From Clostridia bacterium (GTDB lineage: Bacteria > Bacillota > Clostridia > Oscillospirales > CAG-272), in the NCBI GenBank assembly GCA_029010655.1, contig JAQXKW010000156.1:1-31910 (forward strand): 31,910 nt of DNA. Direction: 5' to 3'. Every line of letters begins with the position of its first letter. The first letter of the stretch is position 1. Positions 31,241 through 31,910 of the stretch are shown one piece after another. The notes beneath the pieces are model-generated. The model saw only the letters and a program-made list of their open reading frames with translations, ran no database searches and was not told the origin of the DNA. A program made the position numbers and the translations under genes.

Positions 31241-31910
31241 ATGGAGACAACCTTGTACGCCGACGTTCTGTTTTTCGTAAACTTCAGCATGGATTTCATA
31301 TCCGTTTGGGCGTCCTCATATCTCTGCTCGGCAAGGCGGCACGCAGGGCGCATGTCCCTTGCCGCCGCCATAGGAGGGATATACGGGGTTTTTGCCGTAG
31401 TTGCGGGACTTTCCGGCGTTTTCGCTTACATATCCGCCGCGGCGGTCAGCGTTCTTATGGCTCTTGCCGCCTTCGGAATGCCGGGGAGCTTTTCCGATCT
31501 CCTGCGAAAAAGCGCCGTTATCTGGGGAAGCGGCGCACTCCTCGGAGGGCTTATGACCGCCTTTCTCAGCCTTTTCGGAAATCCGGGTGCGGAGAACACC
31601 GCAGAAAACGGCGGTACCGCCCGTGGGTTTACGGCGGCGTTTGCCGCCGCCGCTCTGTACCTTACCGCCAGAATAATTGCAAGAGCAAAGGCGGGTAAAA
31701 GCGTTACCGTCACCGTAAGCCACGGCGGGCGAAAAATCGAGCTGTCAGCCCTCTGCGACAGCGGAAATCTCCTGAGAGACCCCATTTCCGGCGACCCTGT
31801 AATGACGGTGTCCGAAAAAGCCCTTTTTCCCCTGCTTGGGGAGGACTTGTCGGATATTCTCGCCCATTGCAGACTGGACGAAATGAAGGAGCTGTCCTTG
31901 AAGGTGAGAA
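31241..31910 (+). CDS. spoIIGA: Sigma-E processing peptidase SpoIIGA, N-terminal part (3' end outside window)
   Basis: SpoIIGA is the membrane-embedded aspartic protease that cleaves pro-sigma-E in the mother cell once it receives the forespore SpoIIR signal. The frame is open from ATG 31241, preceded by AGGAGGGG at 4 to 9 nt, to the end of the window (223 codons). The N-terminal half, about 150 residues, is a series of hydrophobic membrane segments starting METTLYADVLFFVNFSMDF, as in the family. The cytoplasmic protease part begins with VTVSHGGRKIELSALCDSGN, followed by LLRDPISGDPVMTV; the Asp of CDSGN is the expected active-site residue. sigE would be expected just downstream, outside the window. 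The presence of this gene marks the organism as a spore-former. Confidence 0.9.
   Translation, partial: METTLYADVLFFVNFSMDFISVWASSYLCSARRHAGRMSLAAAIGGIYGVFAVVAGLSGVFAYISAAAVSVLMALAAFGMPGSFSDLLRKSAVIWGSGALLGGLMTAFLSLFGNPGAENTAENGGTARGFTAAFAAAALYLTARIIARAKAGKSVTVTVSHGGRKIELSALCDSGNLLRDPISGDPVMTVSEKALFPLLGEDLSDILAHCRLDEMKELSLKVR

Overview
The window looks like a chromosomal segment of an anaerobic, endospore-forming member of the Clostridia (Firmicutes), probably near the Ruminococcaceae/Oscillospiraceae. The reasons are the start of spoIIGA at the right edge, short Firmicutes-type promoters (TTGACA/TATAAT with a 17-bp spacer in front of most transcription units), AGGAGG-type ribosome sites, dockerin-bearing secreted proteins, and intergenic palindromic repeats of a kind I recall from gut Clostridia. 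The taxonomic call is an inference; no rRNA or tRNA is visible.

Layout. 1-4374 (+): the end of an aconitase-family hydratase, then uvrA. 4427-4786 (+): a small lipoprotein with its own promoter. 4787-5363: a gene-free mosaic of palindromic repeats. 5364-7199: dapA (-) and a Nif3-like gene (+), divergent from back-to-back promoters. 7271-11332 (-): a probable five-gene operon, MinD-like ATPase, degenerate methylglyoxal-synthase-like protein, YmdB phosphodiesterase, galactokinase-like GHMP kinase, pgsA. 11429-13514 (-): two CobW/COG0523 proteins, one with a large His-rich metal-binding segment, the other apparently fused to a YcgQ/DUF1980-like domain; probably a metal (zinc) handling unit. 13567-17174 (-): YbaK-type deacylase, DUF4091 glycosidase-like protein and a solute-binding lipoprotein. 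17279-18583: an XRE regulator (-) divergent from a zinc-ribbon protein (+), separated by a tandem 153-bp duplication and operator-like TATCCC sites. 19094-27786 (+): two secreted dockerin proteins, a 2037-aa giant and a DUF4838 protein. 28109-30881: an ABC exporter (+) and a P-loop ATPase (-) whose 3' ends overlap by 50 nt. 31241-end (+): spoIIGA, preceded by palindromic repeats.

How it fits together. Most of the window is housekeeping: DNA repair, lysine/peptidoglycan precursor synthesis, phosphatidylglycerol synthesis and sporulation. The accessory parts are the metal-trafficking CobW pair, the carbohydrate-related DUF4091/solute-binding pair, and the two dockerin proteins, which suggest a polysaccharide-degrading lifestyle with cell-surface or cellulosome-like assembly; no cohesin or scaffoldin is in view. 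I see no phage, insertion sequence with transposase, CRISPR array or defence island. The strongest candidates for something undescribed are the CobW-DUF1980 fusion, the methylglyoxal-synthase fold lacking its catalytic acids, the XRE/zinc-ribbon locus with its duplicated control region, and the giant dockerin protein.
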